Assembly: GCA_947500875.1 (NCBI GenBank)
Contig: CANMUN010000027.1
Coordinates: forward strand, 1 to 33,283
Length of the DNA: 33,283 nucleotides
Reading direction: 5' to 3'
From: Flavobacteriales bacterium
GTDB lineage: Bacteria; Bacteroidota; Bacteroidia; Flavobacteriales_D; Crocinitomicaceae
Part shown: positions 1 through 9,300 of the stretch, in pieces
How positions within the stretch are numbered: position 1 is the first letter of the stretch
Layout: the number at the start of each line of letters is the position of its first letter
The notes under the pieces: generated by a model
What the model was told of the DNA's origin: nothing
Database searches by the model: none
What the model saw: the letters and a program-made list of their open reading frames with translations, nothing else
Translations under genes and position numbers: made by a program

Positions 1-3000
1 GTTATCGTTCCAGGCGTATTATTGTTGGTATTTACGGGGGCAACCCATGGCGCAATTTGACCATTCCCCGAGCCTCCTAAACCGATGAGCACATTTCCAT
101 TGTTCCATGAAAATGAGGCTCCATTGGGATTCGATACAAAAGCAGGGGGTGTTATTGTTGCGCCAGGACATACTGTGATAGGATTAAATGGCCCAACAGT
201 AGCAACGGGTTGAACAATCACGGATGTGGTATCTGGTATCCCCGGACAGCCATTGGCTGTTGGGGTAAAAACATAAATTACGGTTTGCGGAGCATTGGTA
301 TTATTGGTTAAGGGAGTAGTAAGGGTAGCTGTATTACTTCCCGTGGATAAATTACCGCTTGCGGTACCTACCACTCCAGCAGGAATGGTGGCGACCCAAG
401 CAAAGGTCGTAGGATTAATGCTAGAAGTTACGGTTATTACTGCATTCGCTCCAGAACAGATTGGCCCAACGGATGCAGGTGATGTTGCAACAGGAAGTGG
501 TTTAACCAGAATAACAGCGGTCGATGTAGCGGGGTTGCATGGGCCAGCAGGATCGTTGGTAGTCAAGGTTAGTACGGCATTCCCTGTAAAACCAGCCGGG
601 GGCGTCCAAGTAGAAGTAGGTGAACTCGGATTTGAAAAGGTTCCCCCAACATTCGAAGACCAGGTAATACTTGAGGCAGCACCTCCGAAAGTACCATTTA
701 ATGCAATAGCCTGCCCCGAGCAAACACCATTAGGATAGGTACTTGCATTTGCCCATGCATTGGGATCAAACACCAAGGTTGTTTGACCCGTTACCACAGG
801 ACATGGGGCCGGAGGCTGAACGGAAGTTAGGGTCAAAACGATACTTCCAATATAATTATTTGGGGGTGTATAGGTAGAATTCAATGCTCCCGTGTTCGCT
901 CCACCACTTCCAATCGGATTAAAACTTCCCCCGGCAACACTCGCCGTCCAGTAACCATTGGCGACCCCTCCGGTTACACTTCCATTGAGTGCGACGGGGG
1001 AATTAGTACAAAAAGGACCATAAGAACCAGGATTTACTGAGGCAGGGTTTTGAACTATGATGTTCTGATTAATGGTCGTTGGACCGCACTCGTTCGTCGC
1101 GGTGAAAGTATAGGGAAACGTTCCGGGATTTGGGTAGGTAATTGTTCCGGGATTTAAGGAATTGGAACTAGTTGGTGATGGTAAATTAGCAGCAGGAATA
1201 TTGTTATTAGGATTAAAATTCCACGCATAGGTTGGCGTTTGATTTGAATAGCAATTATTGACCGTAGCCGAAGGATTGAAAGGAGAGCCTAGACAAATTG
1301 CCCCGGGTGCATTTAAATTGATTAAAGGAGGCGCTTTTATCGTAACTTGGGTCGTGGTGGTCTTCGGTTGACAACCTAGCGGATTGGTGTTGGAAAAAAC
1401 AGGAGAGCTCAAACTATTGGTAAGTTGAATGGTATAAACACCAGGCCCGGTAAATCCTATCGATGCGTTTAACGACTGAGCATTCGTGTTGTTGTTGTAA
1501 GCCCAAGCAGGTTGGCCACACTGGTTAGGATTGGAAGTCGTGACGGACCATGCTGAGACGTTATTCAAGTTGCATTGCGCTTGGGTAGAATTGTTCTGAA
1601 AAAGCCCTGTGGCAGGGGCACAGGCCGTGACAAAAGGTGAAGTAATGTTGACTTGAAAATCTGGGGTCACACAAATATTCGTGACCACTGAATCAACGCC
1701 ACAAGGGTTGTAAGAAAGTCCCCCTACGTAAAGCGTTACCTTATAGTTTCCTGGCAATAAAAAAGTAAGATTTATATTTTGAGCACCATTTGTCCAACCT
1801 CCTGGCGCTGTCAAATTCACATTAGGCAAACTGCCTGAACCTATTGACCCCGTGATTGTCACATTTGCATTACTTGAATAAATAGGACCTGATGGACCGT
1901 AAAGTTTCCAAATTCTTTTGTATAAATTATTGCATGAATAAGGAGGTATTGGAGGGCTTGCGTTAGCATTTCCTTGAATATTAATGTTGGTACCAGGGGT
2001 TGACACATCGTTAAAGGTAACGTTGCTACCCTGACAGACCTTGTTATTATAAGGGCTTAAGCTCGGAGTTGTCGACATAATGGCATCCGGCGCACTTTGA
2101 ATATTTATGGGTCCTATGGCACTCGAGGAAGATCCACAGGCATTAGAGCAAGTAATGGATGCTTGAAAAGAATTTGGATACGTTACCCCGTTGATAACAG
2201 AAGAAGTGCCGCAAGAGACCGAGGCAAAGTTGTGGGTAACGGATACCGGCGGAGGGTGATTGAATGTGTAGGATCCGCCATCGTTGATAGCAATAGTGTA
2301 AATGGTTCCCGGAGTATTTTGACCACCAGGATTAATATTGTATAAAACACTTCCCGGGTTGCACAACGTAGGCACCCCTCCTGGAGATATTGTTGCTGTT
2401 GGATTGGCGCCAGTGTACAACATTAAAATTTGAGATTTAATGCAGGAATTATTATTCTGCTGAACCGTATAGGTCAAATATGTTGTACCTGCTGACTGAT
2501 AACCATGTTGAAAATCCATGTCACCAACTGGAATGTTGGCTCCGGTGTATGAATTACTAGTACCATCACCCCAATACAGGGTATGAATGCTATTCGCATT
2601 GGTTGAACTAGTGTTTGAAAACAAACACAATTGATCACCGTTAAATGGACTTGCGCAGGAAGTAAAATAAGTAACATTGTTGAAGGTTGAGGTACCAAAA
2701 CCACTCCCACAACCGTTATCCAATTGAAGATTTAAATTCGGCGAAGGATTGGACGCTTGAACAACCACTTGCATGGTCGTTGCAGGACCGGAATTAACGC
2801 TTAAGGAAACCGTGTAAGTACCTGGATTGGCAAAAGTTACAATGTGGGGACCAACGGCATTGCTCGAAGCGGGATTGCCTCCTTGAAATGTCCAACTGAT
2901 GGAGTTCACTCCGGCGGTGGTATTTGTAAAAAGTACTTGAGAACCCGCGCACAAACTCAACACATTATTATTTGCCGCTGGTGAACTCGTAAATGTTGCG

Positions 3001-3065
3001 TTTTGAGCGTAAACAGCAACATAGGAGAAAATTAAAAATATTAGGCTTAGTAGGCTTTTTTTCAT
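1..3065 (-). CDS. Large secreted PKD/Ig-like repeat protein, N-terminal part (cut by window edge)
   Basis: The reading frame stays open from an ATG at 3065 to the left edge, so at least 1021 residues are present and the C-terminus is missing. It begins MKKSLLSLIFLIFSYVAVYA, a clear signal peptide, followed by a PKD-like domain at about residues 21-105 with the WxF and NPGTYTVSL features. After that come many Ig-like or PKD-like segments rich in Asn, Thr, Pro, Gly and spaced Cys, for example NPGTFPYTFTATNECG and TPPAGFTGNAVLTL. Such proteins in Bacteroidota are exported by the T9SS to the cell surface, as adhesins or gliding-associated proteins, and normally carry the sorting domain at the C-terminus, which lies outside the window. 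Function is not assignable. Small plus-strand frames in this stretch are antisense artefacts of the biased codon use. Confidence 0.88.
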   Translation of the reverse strand, partial: MKKSLLSLIFLIFSYVAVYAQNATFTSSPAANNNVLSLCAGSQVLFTNTTAGVNSISWTFQGGNPASSNAVGPHIVTFANPGTYTVSLSVNSGPATTMQVVVQASNPSPNLNLQLDNGCGSGFGTSTFNNVTYFTSCASPFNGDQLCLFSNTSSTNANSIHTLYWGDGTSNSYTGANIPVGDMDFQHGYQSAGTTYLTYTVQQNNNSCIKSQILMLYTGANPTATISPGGVPTLCNPGSVLYNINPGGQNTPGTIYTIAINDGGSYTFNHPPPVSVTHNFASVSCGTSSVINGVTYPNSFQASITCSNACGSSSSAIGPINIQSAPDAIMSTTPSLSPYNNKVCQGSNVTFNDVSTPGTNINIQGNANASPPIPPYSCNNLYKRIWKLYGPSGPIYSSNANVTITGSIGSGSLPNVNLTAPGGWTNGAQNINLTFLLPGNYKVTLYVGGLSYNPCGVDSVVTNICVTPDFQVNITSPFVTACAPATGLFQNNSTQAQCNLNNVSAWSVTTSNPNQCGQPAWAYNNNTNAQSLNASIGFTGPGVYTIQLTNSLSSPVFSNTNPLGCQPKTTTTQVTIKAPPLINLNAPGAICLGSPFNPSATVNNCYSNQTPTYAWNFNPNNNIPAANLPSPTSSNSLNPGTITYPNPGTFPYTFTATNECGPTTINQNIIVQNPASVNPGSYGPFCTNSPVALNGSVTGGVANGYWTASVAGGSFNPIGSGGANTGALNSTYTPPNNYIGSIVLTLTSVQPPAPCPVVTGQTTLVFDPNAWANASTYPNGVCSGQAIALNGTFGGAASSITWSSNVGGTFSNPSSPTSTWTPPAGFTGNAVLTLTTNDPAGPCNPATSTAVILVKPLPVATSPASVGPICSGANAVITVTSSINPTTFAWVATIPAGVVGTASGNLSTGSNTATLTTPLTNNTNAPQTVIYVFTPTANGCPGIPDTTSVIVQPVATVGPFNPITVCPGATITPPAFVSNPNGASFSWNNGNVLIGLGGSGNGQIAPWVAPVNTNNNTPGTI

Positions 3066-3081
3066 GCTTCGATTGCAAGGA

Positions 3082-3089
3082 CGAATATA
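3082..3089 (-). promoter_or_regulatory. Bacteroidota -7 promoter element TATATTCG
   Basis: The minus strand reads TATATTCG, a one-base variant of TAnnTTTG, ending 16 bases before the ATG of the large PKD protein at 3065. It lies in the 91-bp gap after the convergent-free end of the DUF1569 gene. No good -33 TTG is visible at the usual spacing. Confidence 0.4.
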
Positions 3090-3156
3090 AGCAAAAAATG
3101 GTAGCTTTTCTTCATTCGTTTTGTGAATATTGCATAAAAAAGGGGTGCTTCTCCCG

Positions 3157-3612
3157 TTATACTCCAAATTGCCTTAAATGATGGTCGAGATGCTTATAAA
3201 GCATGTTCGACCACTCCTCCGATGAGAGTTTTCCTAAACTCAAGGATGGAATATCCGCCAATTTTTCAGGACCTAATTGACTTACTCTTTCGAGGTAGCT
3301 GATTAATCGAATTCGTTCCTCATGTATATCATGGTAGCCTGTTCGAACAAAAGTGGGGCCCGTCGGTAGATTTTTCTGATATGGCTTGGCGTTCGTCATG
3401 CTATTTCGGAAAAACCATTGCATCAAAACGCGCAGGATGAACGGCGGTCGACCCGAATTTTCCCCTAAAATTTGTTGATACGGCACACAGCAATGGGATA
3501 GCATTTGACCCACGTTCATTTTACCCCACAAGGGTGTTTCATTACCCGTCAGGCTATTGATACGCCGAATAAACTCGGTGGTGGTTTCTGAATGATAAAT
3601 GTTGGGTAGCAT
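3157..3612 (-). CDS. DUF1569 (DinB-superfamily) protein
   Basis: This 151-residue protein has the features of the DUF1569 family: LWGKMNVGQMLSHC at about residues 27-40, an early His in the first helical hairpin, and a C-terminal helix with HLDHHLRQFGV. In the DinB/YfiT superfamily three His residues bind a divalent metal in a four-helix bundle; here candidate ligands are the His of MLSHC and those in KHLDHHLRQF. No signal peptide is seen, so it should be cytoplasmic. The biochemical role of DUF1569 is unknown; some DinB relatives are thiol-dependent transferases. It starts 27 bases downstream of the sucC stop on the same strand and could be cotranscribed with it. Confidence 0.75.
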   Translation of the reverse strand: MLPNIYHSETTTEFIRRINSLTGNETPLWGKMNVGQMLSHCCVPYQQILGENSGRPPFILRVLMQWFFRNSMTNAKPYQKNLPTGPTFVRTGYHDIHEERIRLISYLERVSQLGPEKLADIPSLSLGKLSSEEWSNMLYKHLDHHLRQFGV

Positions 3613-3639
3613 GTTGAGGTATTCCCCGGGTAATTGAAA

Positions 3640-4851
3640 TTACGCCAAGACTTCTTTTACTTTGTCCGCCGCTTCTTGCAACAACACCGCAGAATGAACG
3701 TTAAGGCCCGATTCGTCGATCAGTTTTTTGGCTTCTTCCGCATTGGTTCCTTGCAAACGTACAATAATCGGAACTGGAATATGACCAATGTTTTTGTAGG
3801 CATCTACAATCCCTTGCGCCACACGATCACAACGAACTATTCCTCCGAAGATATTCACAAGGATTGCTTTCACATTAGGGTCTTTCAAGATGATGTGAAA
3901 TGCTTTCTCAACGCGCTCGGCGTTCGCAGTTCCACCCACGTCCAAGAAATTTGCCGGATTACCCCCCGACAATTTAATAATATCCATCGTGGCCATTGCC
4001 AAACCTGCCCCATTCACCATGCAACCAACGTTGCCGTCCAATTTGACAAAGTTCAGTCCTGCTTCATCGGCTTCAACCTCTGTTGGATCTTCCTCCGTTT
4101 TATCGCGCATAGCAGCATAATCTGGATGTCGCAACAATCCGTTACCGTCCAGGGTCACCTTAGCATCCACGGCTATTATTTTATTGTCCGATGTTTTGAA
4201 TACCGGATTGATTTCAAACATGGAAGCGTCTACACCTTCGTAAGCCCTGTATAACGACGCAACAAATTTGGTCATTTGCTTGAATGCTTCTCCCGACAGG
4301 CCTAAATTAAAGGCAATCTTACGGGTCTGAAATCCCTGCAATCCAACTCTTGGGTCAATGAACTCTTTATATATTTTCTCAGGAGTATGCTCGGCTACGT
4401 GCTCAATATCCATACCCCCTTCGGTAGAATAAACGATTACGTTACGTCCTTTTTCCCGGTCCAATAAAACCGACATATAAAACTCTTGAGTTTCGGATTC
4501 TCCCGGATAATAAACGTCTTGTGCAACTAGTACCTTGTTGACTTTCTTTCCTTTTCCATTCGTCTGAAGCGTCACTAAGTGTCCCCCTAAGATTCCCTTA
4601 ACCTTTTCCTCTATTTCACCGATTCCTTTTGCGAGTACAACGCCACGAGAACCTGTTTCTTCCACGGTACCTTTACCTCGACCTCCGGCATGAATTTGAG
4701 CCTTTACCACATACCAGCTTGTACCTGTATCGAGGGTCAATTTCTCAGCTGCAGCGACTGCATCCGCTACGTTTTCCACAACAATTCCTTCTTGAATTGC
4801 GACACCGTAACTTTTTAATATGCTTTTTCCTTGGTATTCGTGTAAGTTCAT
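3640..4851 (-). CDS. sucC: Succinyl-CoA ligase [ADP-forming] subunit beta
   Basis: The enzyme couples succinyl-CoA cleavage to nucleoside-diphosphate phosphorylation in the TCA cycle; the beta subunit carries the nucleotide site and pairs with SucD. The start MNLHEYQGKSILKSYGV is the family signature, with an ATP-grasp fold, the glycine loop HAGGRGKG at residues 54-61, and a C-terminal CoA-ligase domain with NIFGGIVRCDRVAQGI. Length is 403 residues against about 388 in E. coli. The usual partner sucD is not next to it; the neighbours are a DUF1569 gene downstream and the accC-like gene upstream, separated by 48 bases. A weak -7 box (TAATTTTA, minus strand 4876-4869) lies in that gap. Confidence 0.97.
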   Translation of the reverse strand: MNLHEYQGKSILKSYGVAIQEGIVVENVADAVAAAEKLTLDTGTSWYVVKAQIHAGGRGKGTVEETGSRGVVLAKGIGEIEEKVKGILGGHLVTLQTNGKGKKVNKVLVAQDVYYPGESETQEFYMSVLLDREKGRNVIVYSTEGGMDIEHVAEHTPEKIYKEFIDPRVGLQGFQTRKIAFNLGLSGEAFKQMTKFVASLYRAYEGVDASMFEINPVFKTSDNKIIAVDAKVTLDGNGLLRHPDYAAMRDKTEEDPTEVEADEAGLNFVKLDGNVGCMVNGAGLAMATMDIIKLSGGNPANFLDVGGTANAERVEKAFHIILKDPNVKAILVNIFGGIVRCDRVAQGIVDAYKNIGHIPVPIIVRLQGTNAEEAKKLIDESGLNVHSAVLLQEAADKVKEVLA

Positions 4852-4899
4852 ATGCTACTTTTGTGGCGTAAAATTAGTGATTTATCCATGAGAATTTTC

Positions 4900-6393
4900 T
4901 CAGGACTGCAATTTATTTTTCCAACTGCTTGAATTCTCACGTGAAGCAAATTCCCGTTCCTTAAAGGCCTTAATATCCCTCCAAATTTGGTCAATGCCAA
5001 AGGTTAAGGCACGGTGCTCCTCCTCCATGGCGCTATTCACCACCTCTGGATTGGAAAAATAATGTTTCACAAAATTGGTGTCAAAATTTCCAGAAACAAA
5101 AGCGGGGTGTTTTAAAACGTATTTCCCGAAATCCAAGGTCGTTTTTACTCCGGAAATTTGGTAATCGTCAATGGCCTCAATGCACCTGCGAATAGCATCC
5201 TCTCGTGTTTTTCCCCAAACCACCAATTTCGCAATCATGGGGTCGTAATATATAGGAATTTCCATGCCCTCCAAGAAAGCGTCATCCACCCTTACGGACC
5301 TACCGGTGGGTATTCGATAACGGTTCAGTTGACCAATATCCGGAATAAAACCGTTCAAGGTGTCTTCAGCATATACACGAACTTCAATGGCGTGGCCATG
5401 GATTTCCAGTTCTTCCTGCATTTTTGGCAATTTTTCGCCGCGGGCCACACGAATTTGCCACTCAACGAGGTCGGTTTTCGTGATTTCCTCCGTTACGGGG
5501 TGCTCCACCTGCAAACGCGTGTTCATTTCGAGGAAGTAAAAATTCAAATCGGCATCCAGAAGGAACTCGACCGTACCCGCTCCTGTATAATTGCACGCTT
5601 TGCATACATTAACCGCGGCTTCTCCCATGCGTCGGCGAAGTTCAGGGCTCACCACGATGCTTGGGGCTTCTTCGATGACTTTTTGATGCCTTCGTTGAAT
5701 AGAACATTCCCGTTCAAACAAGTACACAACGTTGCCAAAATTATCCGCAAAAACTTGGATTTCTATGTGACGAGGTTTGGTAACAAACTTCTCGATGAAA
5801 ACAGCGTCGTCGCCGAAAGAGGAACGCGCTTCGCTTTGGGCGGTGTGCATTTGCTCTTCAAAATCCTCCTCTCGCTCCACTAACCTCATCCCCTTTCCTC
5901 CTCCACCCGCAGAAGCTTTAATTAAAACGGGATAGCCTATTTCTGCTGCAATTTTCTTTCCTAATTCAACGTTCGCCACCGCTTCATCAACCCCTGGAAC
6001 TAAGGGAACTCCAAAATCTTTCACGGCTTGTTTAGCGCTTAGCTTATCCCCCATAACCTCCATAGATTCTGGTGAAGGTCCTATTAAGGTTATCCCAGCA
6101 GCTTTGAGTTTTCTTGCAAACCCGGCATTTTCGGATAAAAAACCGTAACCGGGGTGAACGCCATCCACCCCTAACTTCAAACACGCTTCAATGATGGCAT
6201 CTTGTCGAAGATAAGACTCCGACGAGGGGCTTGCACCAAGGTAAACCGACTCACCGGCTTCTAGTACGTGCGGTGCAAATCGGTCTGAGTCGCTGAATAC
6301 AGCAACGGAACTAATCTCCATTTTTTTGAGTGTTTTCAACACCCGACGAGCGATTTCTCCTCGGTTGGCAATTAGGACTTTATTCATTTTCAT
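4900..6393 (-). CDS. accC: Biotin carboxylase subunit of acetyl-CoA (or propionyl-CoA) carboxylase
   Basis: It catalyses ATP-dependent carboxylation of biotin on a carrier protein. Visible motifs are VLIANRGEIARR at the start, the ATP-grasp glycine loop GGGGKGM at residues 163-169, HPGYGFLSEN at 80-89, and the active-site segment EMNTRLQVEHPVTE at 289-302. At 497 residues it is about 50 longer than classical AccC (about 449), with a charged C-terminal tail. No biotin carrier domain is fused, and no accB or carboxyltransferase gene lies beside it, so the acyl-CoA substrate cannot be settled; longer stand-alone versions also serve propionyl-CoA carboxylases. The ATG at 6393 overlaps the tamB stop by 14 bases; a second ATG at 6387 is equally possible. 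The overlap suggests coupled translation with tamB. Confidence 0.93.
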   Translation of the reverse strand: MKMNKVLIANRGEIARRVLKTLKKMEISSVAVFSDSDRFAPHVLEAGESVYLGASPSSESYLRQDAIIEACLKLGVDGVHPGYGFLSENAGFARKLKAAGITLIGPSPESMEVMGDKLSAKQAVKDFGVPLVPGVDEAVANVELGKKIAAEIGYPVLIKASAGGGGKGMRLVEREEDFEEQMHTAQSEARSSFGDDAVFIEKFVTKPRHIEIQVFADNFGNVVYLFERECSIQRRHQKVIEEAPSIVVSPELRRRMGEAAVNVCKACNYTGAGTVEFLLDADLNFYFLEMNTRLQVEHPVTEEITKTDLVEWQIRVARGEKLPKMQEELEIHGHAIEVRVYAEDTLNGFIPDIGQLNRYRIPTGRSVRVDDAFLEGMEIPIYYDPMIAKLVVWGKTREDAIRRCIEAIDDYQISGVKTTLDFGKYVLKHPAFVSGNFDTNFVKHYFSNPEVVNSAMEEEHRALTFGIDQIWRDIKAFKEREFASRENSSSWKNKLQS

Positions 6394-9300
6394 GTTGTTC
6401 TTGTTTTTCTATAGGTTCGTTCGTTAACGAAGGAACTTTGGTTTTTTGTTTTTTTCGAGTAAACTGGACCACGCGTTTTTCCTTTTTCCGAAAGATATCG
6501 AGAAATGTTTGCATAAGAATAAAATCTTTCCCTGCATTAAAATCTTCATGATACGAAAACCCCGCACCTTGAGTGAAAGGCCCGGCATTTTCTTTAACCG
6601 TATTGCCATTCGAACGGTTGAAAGCATTTACCCGAAAGGTTCCTTGTTCATTAATCAAATATTCCAAACTTACGTCCCCCACCAAGCCACCACTTGCTGA
6701 ATTCACCGCACTGTTATCCACACCAAAACTCCCAGACACCACTAATCGGTCGTCTAAAAATGATTTTTGTACGGATGTTGAAATGTTTGAAGATCCGATA
6801 TCCATCTTCACTTGGTAACTTTTTGACATTTGAGCCAATGCCGCGTTAATTTGGCTTTCTACCAAATCAAGTGCCGCTGATTCATTCGCAGAAACGCCTC
6901 CTTGTAAGGGTTGAAATTTATTAAACAACATCAAGGAAAAAAATTGCCGATTCAATTCGTCAACATCCGAATTAATTCGGTTAAGCAATGCTTTACCGGC
7001 CTCGGGAGCTTGAGGTGCGTCCAGTTGAAAGGAAATGGAAGGAGCCATTAGGTCTCCGTTTAACCTCAACAAACATTGGGTATTTTGACGAGATAAGGCT
7101 TCGTTGTTCTGGCTTGGCATCAGCTCAAGCATGTTGGCATGTTTTACCGTATATAAAGTTAGCACGTTCATATCTGCGTGCTCAACATCGCCTTTCCAAA
7201 CTATGGTTCCATCCAGAATATCGAACGGTTTTCGGGCCGGACCCATGGCAAAATTGTAGATGCTCCCGGGAAGAATACCCAAGGTGCCATTCAACTTCAT
7301 TTGATTAAATGCGTCCAAGGATAAATTCAATTTTCCATTGGTTTTTGCTCGGATCTCATCTTGCGTTTGTTCGTTGAACACCAAACGAATATCCGCATCC
7401 GGAGTGATGTTGAATCCGATTTTGATATCGATGCCCGAATAATTCAATTTTGGAGCAACGGCCAAAGGAGCCTTCGTTTTGGATATAAAGTGAATGATGG
7501 ATTCATCTTCAAGTTCACTGCTTCCGTACATTGGAAAAATTACTTTACTCCCTTTGCGGGTGGTTAAATTAACATCCACAGACATCGTACTCTCTACGCC
7601 TTCTATGTGGGCATAACCAAGGGCATAAGCCTTTCCATAATACGAATCCCCTTCCTTGTATTGGGTATTTAGTACTAGAAATCGATCCAATTTTTGGGTG
7701 TTTTTACCCGACGAATACCCTTTTTCAAAATCAATATCGGCATTGTAAGTAAATCGTTGAAAATTATTATGAAAAACAGCAATGTCCAAGGATGCATTGT
7801 TCCCTTCTGAATCTTTAATAGAAAGAAGTTTATTTACATAAAATCCCCCTTTTTCTACTTGAACACGCCCATTAATGGTGTATCTACAACCCAGTAAAGC
7901 AAAATCCGCGGCGGCGTTATCGAGTAATAAACTTCCATTTAATAGCGGTTCCTCAAGCGTTCCGGTTACATCGACGGAACCCTTAATTTTTCCAGCAACG
8001 TTCGCAACCACGCTGGGACCCATGAAACCATTTACAAAACCCAAATCCGTATTTTCAAAAGTAACGGCCAAAGCTAAGTTATTGTCTTTCTCTTTTACCT
8101 TGTACGAGCCGTTGAAGAGCAACGATGTTTTATCCTGATAAAGCAAATCACCCTTGATGATAACGGCGGCCAACGTTTCATCGTAACTAGCACCAAGATT
8201 TACCGTGCCAATTTCTTGGTTATTGAATCTAAAATTATCCAAGGTCAACTTACTGGTAAGCGTCAAATCTTCAAAGGGGTCGGCAATTCCAACTTCTCCC
8301 CCGAGCTTTCCCGACATATCAATCCCAAGTCCAAGCATTCCTGAAAGATCCGCGAGACTTACGTTGGTAAGAAAAACTTTCATTTGATCCTCTTGCCGTT
8401 CCGATAATTTTCCCTTGACGGAAATTTCTTGGTTGTTCTTTTGACTTAACAGGGTGAAGTCGTTCGCCCAATAGGTAGATCCATTGATTTGAAAATCGCT
8501 CCCTTTTTTCAAATTCCAACGATAACCGTTCAGTGAAAATCGAGATTCATCAAACAAAAGATCATAATTACGGTTGGAAAGCAAGGAGGTTTTCCAATTC
8601 ACCTTTGATTCGTTCAATCTTCCTCCGTCCCAACCTAAACTGGAACGCAATACTCCTTGACTGCCGTTGGAAAAAAAGTTGACGTCGAACAAGGTCAAAG
8701 AATCCGATAGTGCCAATTCAGCAACGGAGAGGTTGGCAATGACCGAATCGTTCATTACCCCTTGAACCAAACGAACTCTCTTTAAAACGATATCGTCGTA
8801 TTGTATTCGATTCGATGTCACATCAAGTCCCAATTCTTCTTTTCCCGCATTAAATTTGACCACCACTTTGGTTCCTGTAGCAAGGGATAGTTGGGGTTGG
8901 AAGAGCTCAGTAATTTGACCTGCATCATGAATCACAAGGGTTGCATCTGCACGATTGTTCACCCCATTCAGCTTGGGTTTTTCAGCTTTAAACCAAGAAG
9001 GCAAAGGCCGTGAGCAGCTGTAGAGGATGTCGTTGGTGAACGTCGACACATCCACTTTTCCAATAAAATCCAAATCGACCAACGTGCTGCGTAAGGTCAC
9101 TTGATCCGTACTTAAATGATGTTCAAGGTCTATGCTTAGCTCAGGCACCCGGATTGCTTTACCGTTTTCGGAATATTTCAATCCACTTGCCGTCACACGT
9201 CCCAAAAACGCATCCATGGAGGTGCCGCTCATTTGAACATTAACCGCACCTTCTAAATCTGTTGCATTCTCCGTAAATCCCAAGGGCAGAAGACTCACTT

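Noticed and set aside
295-738. 147-residue plus-strand frame inside the large PKD protein
   Set aside because: Antisense to a continuous 1021-codon frame with signal peptide; arises from its repetitive codon use.
4889-4902. Palindrome TGAGAATTTTCTCA at the accC end as terminator or operator
   Set aside because: The 2-base centre cannot form a hairpin loop, there is no T run after it, and it overlaps the accC stop.
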